Below are positions 1 through 11,636 of a stretch of 37,350 nucleotides of DNA, in pieces. The translations under genes were made by a program, and so were the position numbers. Source of the stretch: Pirellulaceae bacterium (GTDB lineage Bacteria; Planctomycetota; Planctomycetia; Pirellulales; Pirellulaceae); contig JAHDXO010000059.1 of the NCBI GenBank assembly GCA_023382975.1, forward strand, positions 1-37,350, in the 5' to 3' direction. Position 1 is the first letter of the stretch, and every line of letters begins with the position of its first letter. A model generated the notes under the pieces. It was not told the origin of the DNA. It saw only the letters and a program-made list of their open reading frames with translations, and made no database searches.

Positions 1-280
1 CGGCAACCCTCGCGCCGAAATTCGACAAATGGCCGGGCCGTTGGCCCTGAACGGTCCATCTACATCCGCCTACCGAGGCCGATAGCCTGGGCTAGGCAAA
101 CGGGCGGGCCCTTGGCCCTGATCACGGGCATCATAACCCATGCTCTGGCGAGCGTGGCTACGACAGTTATTTCTCGAACGATGCTTATCCCGGCAAATGA
201 GTCCTGCCCCCTTTTTTTGCGGCGTAGCGACGAGAAGATCGGTTCGTTGGAGGGGAATGAATATGAGGTTCGCGACGTTT
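1..280. other. Intergenic, no gene recognised
   Basis: No reading frame here has the look of a protein; the open frames are short and run through repeats. Two direct copies of a 16-base GGGCC(G/C)TTGGCCCTGA motif lie at 35-50 and 106-121, differing at one base. Each is partly self-complementary (GGGCC/GGCCC), so they look like REP-type repeats. A run of C then T at about 207-218 has no good hairpin before it. Confidence 0.4.
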
Positions 281-443
281 CCACCGAGCAAGCTCGGCGG
301 GGAGCGGCAGTGCGAGCGAGTTCCCGGTAGTGCAGAATCGTGGCTTCCGCCGAGCAAGCTCGGCGGGGAGCAGCAGTGCGAGCGAGTTCCCGGTAGTGCA
401 GAATCATGGCTTCCGCCGAGCAAGCTCGGCGGGGAGAGGCAGG
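281..443. repeat. 66-bp tandem repeat with CCGCCGAGC/GCTCGGCGG hairpin
   Basis: The unit repeats with an exact 66-bp period: the CGAGCAAGCTCGGCGG core starts at 285, 351 and 417. Two copies are complete and the third is partial, ending near 443. The full core is a palindrome with 9-base arms around AA; in the first copy the left edge is CCACCGAG instead of CCGCCGAG. The copies differ by only a few bases. The array starts just beyond the stop codon of the M28 peptidase gene, so it would be transcribed as that gene's 3' tail unless termination occurs first. There are no variable spacers, so it is not CRISPR. Confidence 0.8.
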
Positions 444-461
444 ATACCGTCCTCGACGTGG

Positions 462-2588
462 TCAGCCGCCGACGTCGACTTCCAACTCAAACCGTCCGCG
501 CTGCAAGACGACGGGGACTGCGGCGCCGCGGCGGAATTGGGGGATGGCCTCCTGGTAATCGGCCTCGGATTCGATCCGTTTCGTTCCGATCTGCAACAGG
601 CGATCGCCGACGCGAATGCCCGACTTGGCGGCCAATCCCCACGCGGCCAATCTCGTCACGGCGTAGCCACCCTCGTCCATCCGCCCTTCCAGGCCCCACG
701 GTGCCGGCCCTTGACCGGTGCGAGTGATCCCTTCGGCGCTCAAACCAGCCAGCAGATCCAGTTCGCCACTCGTCTGCGGTTGCGGGCGAGTCGGACTGTC
801 GGCCAGCGCCGTGATCAGGTCGCGGCCGAACTCGGTGATCCGCCGCATGCCGTCGAAATTCAGCCGCTCGGTGTCGTCGCTCGGCCGGTGGTAGTGTTCG
901 TGCAATCCGGTGAAGAAATGCAGCACCGGCACGCCGGCTTCTCGAAACGTAGCGTGATCGCTGGGCCCGTAGCCGTCGGGCTCTTTGACCAGCCGAAAAC
1001 CATGGACCATGCCCAGTTTGTACAGCAGCGGATCGAACTCCACCGCAGTGGCCGTTCCGTCCAACTCCAGCCGCTCGTTCCGCAGGTATCCCACCATGTC
1101 GAAGTTCAACATGGCCACCGTCCGGTCCATCGGCACCAGTGGGTTGGCGACATAGTATTCGCTGCCGATCAAACCGCTCTCCTCGGCGGTGAATGCGACG
1201 AACATCAATCGCCGACGATACGGTTCCGGCCGACTGGCCAACAGTCGGGCCAGTTCGATGACCACCGCTGTACCGGAAGCGTTGTCGTCGGCCCCGTTGT
1301 GGATCTCGCGCGTCCAGGGCGCCAGCGACCCCCATCCGCCCCCGTAGCCCAGATGGTCGTAGTGGGCGCCGATCACGATCGTCTCGTCCGCCGCCGGCCC
1401 CTGGCCCTCGTGGACCGCGATCACGTTCCTCAACGACTGGGTGATCACGCCCACGTTGATTTCGCCGGACAGTTGCCAGCCGGGCAGATCCATGCTGGAG
1501 GGTTTCTGCTGCTGGTCGATCCGGCGCTCGATGTCGGCCAAGCCCGTGGCGGCCGACTGACGGATCATCGCGTCAATGGCCGAACGCCGCACATGCAGCA
1601 CGGGTACCTGCCGCGGAAAGTCCCGGGCGTCCACGCGAAAATCCAACAGGCGGTCGTGGTCGGACAGCTCGTCGTCCCGCACCGGCACGTCACCGCCGCC
1701 CCCGCCCCCCGCCGTCCGCAGGCTGTTGGCGTCGGTGCAGAACAGAACGACCGCCGCTCCGCGCTCGACCGCGTTGGTGATCTTGCGAGTCAGGTAGGCA
1801 TGCTCCGATGGCTTGCCCGCGCCTGCGGCGCCGTCGGCGCTTGGGCGGCGCGGTTCGTGCCGGAGGACGATCACCGCCTTACCAGCAACATCGACGCCGG
1901 CGTAATCGTCGTAGTCCAGTTCCGGCGCCGTGATACCGTATCCGACGAACGCCAGCGGCACATCCAGGGAACCGCTGGAGCTGATGGAAAGCGGCGTGAA
2001 TTCGTCTTTCAAAGTCCACGTCACGGCCTCGCCGTCCGGTGTGGTCAACTGAGCACGATTGGGGCCGTTCATTCCCAGCCGCCTGGATTGCGAGAAACGC
2101 TGAAACGGTTCACCGTCGAACAGGCGAGTCTCCAGTCCGGCTTGCTCGAACTCCTCGGCGATGTAATCGGCCGCCAGTTCGATGCCCAGCGTGCCGATTC
2201 CGCGACCCTCCAACTCGTCGGACGCCAGATAGCGGACGTCGTCCAGCAGTCGCCGCTCGATTTGCGCCGGCTCGTTCAACGCTTGCCACGCGGCGCGCGG
2301 ATCGCGTTGACGGTTCCGCGTGCGGATCGACGTCGTTCCCGCCGCCGCATCCCCTGCGCCAGACCGATGCTCCCGCGTCGCGACTCCTGCACCGCGAACT
2401 TCGCTGCTCGATCCGGCAACTGCTCGGTTCCAAAACCTCCAGCCGGCAGAACCAAACGTCCCGGCGGCGAGCAAACCCAGCGACACGAACGCTGCGATCG
2501 CCCACCGCCGGCGTATCTTTCGGCGGGTGGTATCGGTCGTCCCGGTCATCCGGTCGGCGGTGCTGGGGAAAGGTTGGTCAAGAGCCAT
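462..2588 (-). CDS. Membrane-anchored M28 aminopeptidase with PA and PDZ domains
   Basis: This is a zinc-dependent M28-family exopeptidase of about 708 residues that probably removes N-terminal amino acids outside the cytoplasm. A basic stretch (RRKIRRR) and one membrane segment (AIAAFVSLGLLAAG) near the N-terminus point to an anchor or uncleaved signal. A PA domain follows (VPLAFVGYGITAPELDYDDY). The M28 core shows the metal-site motifs GAHYDH, NGADDNASG, FTAEESG, LNFDMVG and the late LHEHYHRPSDD histidines. The C-terminus is a PDZ domain (AAKSGIRVGDRLLQIG). The frame opens with a GTG at 2609, but that codon lies inside a good promoter, so ATG 2588 is preferred; ATG 2549 is also possible. 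The gene diverges from the DPP IV-type peptidase gene, suggesting shared use in peptide scavenging. Confidence 0.9.
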   Translation of the reverse strand: MALDQPFPSTADRMTGTTDTTRRKIRRRWAIAAFVSLGLLAAGTFGSAGWRFWNRAVAGSSSEVRGAGVATREHRSGAGDAAAGTTSIRTRNRQRDPRAAWQALNEPAQIERRLLDDVRYLASDELEGRGIGTLGIELAADYIAEEFEQAGLETRLFDGEPFQRFSQSRRLGMNGPNRAQLTTPDGEAVTWTLKDEFTPLSISSSGSLDVPLAFVGYGITAPELDYDDYAGVDVAGKAVIVLRHEPRRPSADGAAGAGKPSEHAYLTRKITNAVERGAAVVLFCTDANSLRTAGGGGGGDVPVRDDELSDHDRLLDFRVDARDFPRQVPVLHVRRSAIDAMIRQSAATGLADIERRIDQQQKPSSMDLPGWQLSGEINVGVITQSLRNVIAVHEGQGPAADETIVIGAHYDHLGYGGGWGSLAPWTREIHNGADDNASGTAVVIELARLLASRPEPYRRRLMFVAFTAEESGLIGSEYYVANPLVPMDRTVAMLNFDMVGYLRNERLELDGTATAVEFDPLLYKLGMVHGFRLVKEPDGYGPSDHATFREAGVPVLHFFTGLHEHYHRPSDDTERLNFDGMRRITEFGRDLITALADSPTRPQPQTSGELDLLAGLSAEGITRTGQGPAPWGLEGRMDEGGYAVTRLAAWGLAAKSGIRVGDRLLQIGTKRIESEADYQEAIPQFRRGAAVPVVLQRGRFELEVDVGG

Positions 2589-2594
2589 GCTGCA

Positions 2595-2623
2595 ACTATA
2601 CTTAAGCACATCGATTGAGGCAA
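2595..2623 (-). promoter_or_regulatory. Predicted sigma-70 promoter for the M28 peptidase gene
   Basis: Read on the minus strand there is TTGCCT (2623-2618), a 17-base spacer and TATAGT (2600-2595). The expected start point about seven bases on falls at or next to the ATG at 2588. The mRNA would then be leaderless, or carry about 39 bases of leader if ATG 2549 is used. No Shine-Dalgarno is visible before either ATG. Confidence 0.5.
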
Positions 2624-2667
2624 CGAATTCTGGGTTTCCACCATACGATCCAACGGGACAAGCCGAA

Positions 2668-4992
2668 ATGACATCTCGATCTCGATTTCTTGTATTGCCG
2701 CTGATCCTGCTCGCGTTGCGTTTGTCGGTAGCCGCCGAACCCGCGACCCCCGGCTTGACGATCGAGAAGATCTTCTCGTCGGCGGAGTTCGACGATCTGT
2801 CGTTCTCGGCGACGTGGCTGGACGATGGCTCGGCCTACGTCACGGTAGAGAAGGCCGAGGGCGGCAGCGGTCAGGATCTTGTGGCCTGGGATCCGGAAAC
2901 CGGAGATCGAACCGTCCTGGTTTCGGCGTCCCAATTGACGCCCGGCGCCGAATCGAGCCCGTTAGCCATCGATGGTTTCCAGTTCTCGCACGACCGTTCG
3001 CTGGTGCTGATCTACACCAACTCGCAGCGAGTCTGGCGGCAGAAGACGCGAGGCGACTACTGGGTGCTGGACCGCTCGGCCCGCACGCTGTACCAACTGG
3101 GCGGCGATGCGCGTCCCGCGTCGTTGATGTTCGCCAAGTTCTCGCCGACCGGGCGGCACGCGGCTTATGTCCGCCGCTCCGAAATCGAAACTGGCTCCGG
3201 ATCAGGCACGCCCGGCGCTGGTCCGCTTTTCCGCCACGACATTTATCTCGAAGATCTCCTCAGCCGCCAGGTCGTTGCGCTGACGACCGACGGATCGGCC
3301 GACGTGATCAACGGCACGTTCGACTGGGTGCATGAAGAAGAGTTCGGGTTGCGCGACGGTTTTCAATGGAGTCCGGACGGCAGCGCGATCGCGTACTGGC
3401 AGCTCGACACGAGCGATGTCCCGGTCTTCACGATGATCGACAACACGACCGGACTGTATCCCCAGTTGCAGCAGTTCAAATATCCCAAGGTCGGTCAGCA
3501 GAACGCGGCCAGCCGTCTGGGCGTCGTCCGCATCGCCGACCGTCAGACCCGCTGGCTCGAGATCCCCGGGCACTCGCGGAATCACTACCTGCCGCGGATG
3601 CAGTGGGCCGGCAATTCGACGGAACTGCTCGTCCAGCACATGAACCGCCTGCAAAACACGAACGACGTGCTGTTGGTCGATACGAACAACGGCCAGGTGA
3701 CCAAGCTGTTACGCGAGCAAGACGAGGCGTGGATCGACATTCACGACGAACTGTTCTGGCTGGACGACGGCCGCCGGTTCACGTGGATCAGCGAGCGGGA
3801 TGGCTGGCGTCGCGTGTACCTGGTGTCCCGGACCGGCGAGACTCAGCGGGCGACCCGAGACGACTGGGACGTCATCGAATTGGTGCACGCGGATGCTCGG
3901 CGGGACGAGATGTACTTCCTGGCGTCGCCTCACAACCCTACCCAGCGTTACCTGTATCGGGCCTGTTTGGACGGCAGTTCGGCCCGGCGCGTGACACCCG
4001 ACGATCAGCCCGGGACGCACCAGTACGACATTTCGCCGGACGGCCGCTGGGCTATTCACCGCTGGTCGTCGTTCGACTCGCCGCCTCGGATCGAACTGGT
4101 TCGTCTACCGGGACACGAGACGGTGCGAGTGCTGGTCGACAACCGAGAGTTGGCCAAGCGATTGCAAGCCTTGAAATTGGCACCCGCCGAGTTCTTCCGC
4201 GTCGACATCGGCGGGGGCGTGGAACTGGACGGTTTCTGCCTCAAGCCTTCGAACTTGGATCCTGCGAAGCGATATCCGCTGCTGATTTTTGTCTACGGCG
4301 AACCTGCCGGTCAGACGGTTTTGGACCGCTGGGGTGGCAAGAACCATCTGTGGCACCGCATGTTGGCCGAGCAGGGCTATGTGGTGATGAGCTTCGACAA
4401 CCGCGGCACACCGGCGCCGCGCGGCCGCGAGTGGCGCAAGGCGGTCTACCGTCAAGTCGGCATCTTGGCTGCGGCCGAGCAGGCCGCGGCGCTGGAGAAG
4501 GTGCTCGCCGAACGGCCCTACCTGGATCCGCAGCGGGTCGGCGTTTGGGGCTGGAGCGGCGGCGGCTCGATGTCGTTGAACGCCATCTTCAAGTATCCCC
4601 GGTTGTACCACACCGCCATGTCGGTAGCTCCAGTTCCCAACCAGCGCTACTACGACACGATCTACCAGGAACGCTATATGGGGCTGCCGGACGACAACGT
4701 GGACGGCTATCTGCAAGGTTCGGCGATCAATTTTGCCAAGCAGTTGGAGGGCAATCTGCTGGTCGTCCACGGCACCGCCGACGACAACGTCCATTACCAA
4801 ATCACCGAGATGCTGATCGACGAACTGATCCGCCACAACAAGCGGTTTACCATGATGGCCTATCCCAATCGCACCCATGCGATCCGCGAGGGCGCAAACA
4901 CCTCGCGGCATCTGCGCGAACTGCTGACCGGATACCTGACCAATCATCTGCCGCCCGGCCCTTCCGAAATGCCGGATCATTCGCCACAATAA
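2668..4992 (+). CDS. Secreted dipeptidyl peptidase IV-type serine peptidase (S9B)
   Basis: This 774-residue protein should cleave X-Pro/Ala dipeptides from peptide N-termini outside the cytoplasm. It begins with a signal peptide (MTSRSRFLVLPLILLALRLSVAAEP, cut near AA-EP). Next comes the DPP IV beta-propeller with the EEE stretch at about 223-225 in DWVHEEEFG, equivalent to the Glu pair that binds the free amino terminus in human DPP4. The C-terminal alpha/beta hydrolase domain has S630 in GWSGGG, D705 in GTADDNVH and H737 in NRTHAI. The triad is complete and the length matches the family. ATG 2668 is chosen because it begins the signal peptide; the open frame runs further upstream but overlaps the divergent M28 gene. 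The two peptidase genes start 79 bases apart. Confidence 0.93.
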   Translation: MTSRSRFLVLPLILLALRLSVAAEPATPGLTIEKIFSSAEFDDLSFSATWLDDGSAYVTVEKAEGGSGQDLVAWDPETGDRTVLVSASQLTPGAESSPLAIDGFQFSHDRSLVLIYTNSQRVWRQKTRGDYWVLDRSARTLYQLGGDARPASLMFAKFSPTGRHAAYVRRSEIETGSGSGTPGAGPLFRHDIYLEDLLSRQVVALTTDGSADVINGTFDWVHEEEFGLRDGFQWSPDGSAIAYWQLDTSDVPVFTMIDNTTGLYPQLQQFKYPKVGQQNAASRLGVVRIADRQTRWLEIPGHSRNHYLPRMQWAGNSTELLVQHMNRLQNTNDVLLVDTNNGQVTKLLREQDEAWIDIHDELFWLDDGRRFTWISERDGWRRVYLVSRTGETQRATRDDWDVIELVHADARRDEMYFLASPHNPTQRYLYRACLDGSSARRVTPDDQPGTHQYDISPDGRWAIHRWSSFDSPPRIELVRLPGHETVRVLVDNRELAKRLQALKLAPAEFFRVDIGGGVELDGFCLKPSNLDPAKRYPLLIFVYGEPAGQTVLDRWGGKNHLWHRMLAEQGYVVMSFDNRGTPAPRGREWRKAVYRQVGILAAAEQAAALEKVLAERPYLDPQRVGVWGWSGGGSMSLNAIFKYPRLYHTAMSVAPVPNQRYYDTIYQERYMGLPDDNVDGYLQGSAINFAKQLEGNLLVVHGTADDNVHYQITEMLIDELIRHNKRFTMMAYPNRTHAIREGANTSRHLRELLTGYLTNHLPPGPSEMPDHSPQ

Positions 4993-5101
4993 CCGGCTGG
5001 TTGAATTCACGAGAATTCGGGTCGAGAAACCAGAACGCGACGTCTTGCGACGTCCGCCATGGCATTTACCCCGCCCACTCAAACCTCCCGGATTGACTTC
5101 C
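4993..5101. repeat. Spacer with a GAATTC..GAGAATTCGG dispersed motif
   Basis: This spacer between the peptidase and hydrolase genes holds an 18-base motif at 5003-5020, gaattcacgagaattcgg. It matches 16 of 18 bases of the inner arm of the MITE-like element at 31950-31974. CTGGTT (4997-5002) and AACCAG (5028-5033) flank it and could pair into a stem. A direct repeat GCGACGTC occurs at about 5037 and 5047. Confidence 0.5.
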
Positions 5102-5998
5102 ATGTCGCGATTTGCCCTGATCCTGGCCGTCTTGCTGTCGACTTCCGCGATGACCCGTGCCGCCGACCGCGTTCCGCTTTGGGAAGGCAGCGCTCCGGGA
5201 CAGTTGGCCGAAGGCGAAGACCGCGAATCCGATCCGCTTCGACCGACGCTCGACGTGTACCTGCCGTCGCCGGAGAAGGCAGTCGGCACCGGCGTCGTGA
5301 TCTGCCCGGGCGGCGGATACGGCGGGCTGATGACGACTTACGAAGGCGGCGAGGTCGCCGAGTTTTTTGCCGAGCGAGGCGTGGCGGGGTTCGTGCTGCG
5401 ATACCGGCACGCTCTCCGCTACCGGCATCCGGTCCCCGGTCAGGACGTCTCGCGGGCGATCCGCTTGGTTCGCTCCCAGGCCGATCGCTACGGGTTGCAG
5501 CCGGACCGGATCGGCGTCATGGGATTCTCCGCCGGCGGGCATCTGGCCGGCACAGCGGCGACGCAGTGGGATCGGGGCACCGCCGATGCCGCCGATCCGG
5601 TGGACCGCGTCAGTTCACGCCCCGACTTTGCCGTGCTCTGCTATCCGGTGATCTCCATGGTGGGTCCAAGTGCGCACGGCGGTTCCCGCCGCAACCTGTT
5701 GGGCGAGAGCCCCGCCCCGGAACTCGTGGAGCGGATGTCGTTGGAGACCCAAGTCGACCAGCAGACGCCGCCCGTGTTTCTGTTGCAGACCGACCAGGAC
5801 AAAGTGGTGCCGGCCGAGAACAGTCTGCTGTTCGCAATGGCCCTGCGCCGCGCGGGAGTGCCTGTCGAATTGCACTTGTTCGAGTCCGGACCGCACGGGA
5901 TCGGGCTGAATCGCGGCCCCGAGCAGACGCGCGCCTGGCCGGACCTGCTGATCGCCTGGATGCAACATCGCGGCCTGCTGGCGGGCCGGAAGGAATAA
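5102..5998 (+). CDS. Secreted alpha/beta hydrolase (acetylxylan esterase/lipase-like)
   Basis: This 298-residue secreted hydrolase belongs to the BD-FAE/esterase-lipase branch of the alpha/beta hydrolases. These usually remove acetyl or other acyl groups from plant or algal polysaccharides; the substrate here cannot be read from sequence. A signal peptide (MSRFALILAVLLSTSAMTRAA) precedes the mature start DRVPLWEG. The oxyanion motif is ICPGGGYGGL, the nucleophile is S143 in GFSAGGH, the acid is in LLQTDQDKVVP and the base is H265 in SGPHGIG. An in-frame ATG exists at 5045, but ATG 5102 begins the signal peptide. It follows the DPP IV-type gene by 109 bases on the same strand, so co-transcription is possible. 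Confidence 0.88.
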   Translation: MSRFALILAVLLSTSAMTRAADRVPLWEGSAPGQLAEGEDRESDPLRPTLDVYLPSPEKAVGTGVVICPGGGYGGLMTTYEGGEVAEFFAERGVAGFVLRYRHALRYRHPVPGQDVSRAIRLVRSQADRYGLQPDRIGVMGFSAGGHLAGTAATQWDRGTADAADPVDRVSSRPDFAVLCYPVISMVGPSAHGGSRRNLLGESPAPELVERMSLETQVDQQTPPVFLLQTDQDKVVPAENSLLFAMALRRAGVPVELHLFESGPHGIGLNRGPEQTRAWPDLLIAWMQHRGLLAGRKE

Positions 5999-6040
5999 CG
6001 GCCGTGTCGGCATCCAGGAAGCTTGGTCCTTCAAGTGGCT

Positions 6041-6200
6041 CGGTCTCTCCGAGACCGGCGGCTTACATCGACCCGCGTTCGGCGCCCGCGGGCCACGGGG
6101 TGAGACCAGCGGCCGATATCGACCCGCGTTCGGCGCCCGCGGGCCACGGGGTGAGACCGGCGGCCGATATCGACCCGCGTTCGGCGCCCGCGGGCCACCC
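6041..6200 (+). repeat. 51-bp tandem repeat, three copies, with leading hairpin
   Basis: The core beginning acccgcgttcggcgcccg recurs at 6071, 6122 and 6173, an exact 51-bp period equal to 17 codons. Each copy contains the palindrome GCCCGCGGGC. Ahead of it CGGTCTC (6041-6047) can pair with GAGACCG (6051-6057), which could act as a terminator for the hydrolase gene. The copies have no stop codon in the frame of the downstream transporter and end two bases before its ATG. Single copies of the 27-base core lie at 29689-29715 and, inverted, at 37279-37305, so this is a dispersed family. Confidence 0.85.
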
Positions 6201-6201
6201 G

Positions 6202-7947
6202 ATGCGCCGATTGTTCGTCGTCGCGGCGGCGGCGGCGATGTTGCTTACCGTATTGCCGCCTGTGTTCGGTGCCGAACCTGCCCCTGCGCCAGCCGTCGGC
6301 GCCGCGCCGCTGTCGCCGTGGCAGGCGGTCAGTCGGGTGCTGGAAGAGCCGATGGTGCTGTGCTTCCTGGTCATCGCGGTCGGCATGGGGATCGGTTCGA
6401 TCCGGATCGCCGGCATGTCGCTGGGCACCAGCGGCGTGCTGTTCGCCGCACTGCTGTTCGGGCATCTCGGCCAGCACGAGAACTGGGCGATGCCCGAGTT
6501 CTCCGGGACGCTAGGGATGGTGCTGTTTGTCTACGCTGTCGGCCTGGGCGCCGGACCGACCTTTTTCCGCACCTTTCGCGATGCTGGCAAGCAGTTAGCA
6601 TTTCTGGGGATTATCACCGTCGTGGCCGGCGGTGCCGTGGCGTGGTCGATGACCCGGGCGATCGGCATCCCGGGCGATTTGGCCGCGGGCATTTTCGCGG
6701 GAGCCATGACCAGTTCGCCGGCCTTGGCGGCCGGACTCCAAGCGGCCCAGGAAGCGGGCCGACAATCGCTGGCGGTATCGATCGGCTACGGGATGGCTTA
6801 CCCGATCGGCTTGGTTGCCGTGGTGCTGTTCGTCCAACTGCTGCCGCGACTGCTGCGGATCAACCTGGAAGTCATGGGACGCGAACTGCTGCAACAGGCC
6901 AAGTCCGGTCAGAAGATCGGCCGGTTCTTGATCAAGATCGGCAATCCGGCCGTGTTCGGAAAGTCGCTGCACGACCTGCCGCTGCTGGACAAGTTTGGCT
7001 GGCAGATCACCCGCGTGCTCGACGGAGACCGCTTGCTCCCGATCAAGGAGGACCACGTCTTCCAGGACGGGCAAGTCATTCTGTTGGTCACCGACGAGCG
7101 CAACGTCGATCTGCTGGCGATCATGCTGGGCGAGCGCACCGAGCAATCGGTGGTGATCGACAGCGACCACGACCGGGCCGATGTCGTGGTCACCAGCCCG
7201 AGCATGCTGAACCGGTCGCTGCGGGATCTGCACTTGCGCGGCCGGTTCGGCGTGACCATCGCCCGCATCGAACGCTACGGCGTGACCTTCGTTCCCAACG
7301 GCAACACCTCGCTCAGCATGGCGGACCGCGTCACGGCCGTCGGCGAACCGGCGGGGCTGAAGGCGTTCGAACAGGCGGCCGGCCACCGCATCCGCAAATT
7401 GCACGAAACCGACCTGATGTCCGTCGGATTCGGCTTGGTCTTCGGCATCGTGCTGGGCATGGTTCCCGTGTACGTTCCGGGGGTCGGCGAGTTCCGGTTG
7501 GGATTGGCCGGTGGTCCGCTACTGGCCGGATTGCTGTTTGCCCACTTCGGACGACTGATGGGAATCGTGGGCTACATGCCGCTGGCCGCCCGCATGTTGA
7601 CCCAGGAACTGGGCCTCGCGCTCTTTCTGGCCGCGGCCGGTTATCATGCAGGCGGGCATTTCGTCGACATGCTGCACCAGCACGGCACGATGCCGCTGGT
7701 GATGAGTCTGGTGGTGGCCGCGGTCTCGCTGACGGTGTCGGCGCTGTCCGGCCGCTACCTCCTGCGGATGAACTGGATGCAAGTGCTGGGCGGCACCTGC
7801 GGCGCGATGACCTCGACCGCCGGGATCGGCGCCATCGTCAACAAGACCGACTGCGACATCCCCGTGACCAGCTATGCCGCCGCCTACCCGGCAGCGTTGG
7901 TGTTGATGACGGTGTTGACCCAGTTGCTGGTCGCCCTGTTGGATTGA
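6202..7947 (+). CDS. AspT/YidE/YbjL-type transporter with two RCK_C domains
   Basis: This 581-residue inner-membrane protein belongs to the aspartate:alanine exchanger (AAE) family. Its substrate is unknown, since most family members are uncharacterised. A signal-like start (MRRLFVVAAAAAMLLTVLPP, cut near FGA-EP) is followed by a first set of membrane helices with the duplication motif GAMTSSPAL near residue 167. Two central RCK_C/TrkA-C-like domains follow at about 234-310 and 325-400 (VFGKSLHDLPLLDKFG and MLNRSLRDLHLRGRFG). The second helix set carries the matching motif CGAMTSTAGIG near 530. ATG 6202 is chosen for its signal peptide. A GTG at 6004 is in frame but would translate the tandem repeat. 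No Shine-Dalgarno is visible, because the repeat runs up to the start codon. Confidence 0.88.
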   Translation: MRRLFVVAAAAAMLLTVLPPVFGAEPAPAPAVGAAPLSPWQAVSRVLEEPMVLCFLVIAVGMGIGSIRIAGMSLGTSGVLFAALLFGHLGQHENWAMPEFSGTLGMVLFVYAVGLGAGPTFFRTFRDAGKQLAFLGIITVVAGGAVAWSMTRAIGIPGDLAAGIFAGAMTSSPALAAGLQAAQEAGRQSLAVSIGYGMAYPIGLVAVVLFVQLLPRLLRINLEVMGRELLQQAKSGQKIGRFLIKIGNPAVFGKSLHDLPLLDKFGWQITRVLDGDRLLPIKEDHVFQDGQVILLVTDERNVDLLAIMLGERTEQSVVIDSDHDRADVVVTSPSMLNRSLRDLHLRGRFGVTIARIERYGVTFVPNGNTSLSMADRVTAVGEPAGLKAFEQAAGHRIRKLHETDLMSVGFGLVFGIVLGMVPVYVPGVGEFRLGLAGGPLLAGLLFAHFGRLMGIVGYMPLAARMLTQELGLALFLAAAGYHAGGHFVDMLHQHGTMPLVMSLVVAAVSLTVSALSGRYLLRMNWMQVLGGTCGAMTSTAGIGAIVNKTDCDIPVTSYAAAYPAALVLMTVLTQLLVALLD

Positions 7948-7987
7948 AGCGTCCACTCCGGCCAAGCGTGCCGAGTGCGCAACTCGC

Positions 7988-10539
<2,552 letters not shown>

Positions 10540-10543
<4 letters not shown>

Positions 10544-11607
10544 GGGATGGTCGGACCATGATTGGCGAACTTCGATTCAGCCACTTCCATCATGACACGC
10601 ACGATCTGTTCCGGGCTCAGTTCGAGGACGGCCGCATTCAACTGCTTGGCGGCTTTGGGCATTCCCCAAATCAGGCTTGATGACTCGTCCTGAATCAGGG
10701 TCACCCCGCCGGCCAGCTTCAACGCCAGCAAACCACGAGCGCCGTCGTCGCCCATGCCGGTCAGCACAACGCCGACGGCGTTGGCCCCGAAGTGCTTCCC
10801 CATGGATTCGAACAGGGGATCGCCCGACGGGCAATGGATGTCGGCCGGCTGCCGCTCCCGCAAGTCCAACCGCGTGCGGCTGGCGAGCGTCAGGTGCCAG
10901 CCCCCGGGAGCGATCCAAATCCCCGGCTCCAGCCTTTGGCCATTCGCGGCCAGCGAAACCGGCTGGCCGGTCGAATCGCTCAGCCACCGGGCAAAGCCCT
11001 CTTCAAATCCGAACGAGATATGCTGGACCAAAAGCACCGGCAGCGGATACGGCTTCGGAATCGCCGAAAACATCTCCAGCAACAGCGGGGGGCCGCCCGT
11101 GGAAACACAGATGCCGATGACCTGGATATCCCGCAGACGCGCCGAGAGATCGACCGTCGGACGCGCCGGGGGGGAAAGGGAAAGCTGCGGCGCCGCGAAA
11201 CGGCGGACCTTGGCCTTCGACGCGGAAAGCAGTTCTTCACGCAACTGCGGAGCGATCTTTTCCAGGTGCAGCAACACCGCCCCCTCCGGCTTGGCGATCA
11301 CCGACACGGCGCCCGCCTTCAAAGCCTCCAGGCCCAAATCCATCTCCCGTTTCTTCAAGGTGGCGCTGGCGATCACGATCGGCACGGGAAACCGCCGCAT
11401 GATTTCGCGCGTGGCCTCGACCCCGTTCATGTCCGGCATGTGGATGTCCATCAACACCACGTCGGGCCGGCACTGCTCGACCAGTTCCACCGCTTCCCGG
11501 CCGTTCCGCGCTTCCGCGATGACGGAAAACGCGCCGTCGCCATTCAGCAGCCGACGGAGGATCTCCCGCTGGGTCACAGAGTCTTCCACAAGCAGAACCC
11601 GGATCAT
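10540..11607 (-). CDS. cheB: CheB: chemoreceptor methylesterase response regulator
   Basis: This 355-residue CheB removes methyl groups from receptor glutamates when phosphorylated by CheA, giving adaptation. The N-terminal receiver has D54 in VVLMDIHMPDMNG. The C-terminal methylesterase shows the catalytic serine in VSTGGPP, the histidine in VQHISFGF and the aspartate in LTGMGDDGARG. The domain order and length are normal. ATG 11607 is preceded by GGAGG at about seven bases. The gene starts 29 bases after cheA ends and overlaps the hybrid kinase ATG. It is equivalent to WspF in Wsp-type systems. Confidence 0.95.
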
Positions 11608-11636
11608 GGGGCCTCCGCATCAACATCTTGTTTCGT

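Noticed and set aside
191..218. C/T run as an intrinsic terminator
   Set aside because: Only a four-pair GGCA/TGCC stem precedes the T-run, too weak to call.
281..443. Possible CRISPR array
   Set aside because: The 66-bp units are near-identical through their whole length with no variable spacers, and no cas gene is present.
330..2618. 762-residue plus-strand open frame opposite the M28 gene
   Set aside because: It is an antisense shadow: the minus-strand frame has clear M28, PA and PDZ motifs, while this one is low-complexity Arg/His/Gln sequence with no domain.
6004..6201. GTG at 6004 as the transporter start
   Set aside because: It would add the 51-bp repeat translation before a clear signal peptide at ATG 6202.
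7972..7986. CGAGT/ACTCG hairpin between the transporter and the hybrid kinase as a terminator
   Set aside because: The stem is five pairs with no T-run, within chance in such GC-rich DNA.
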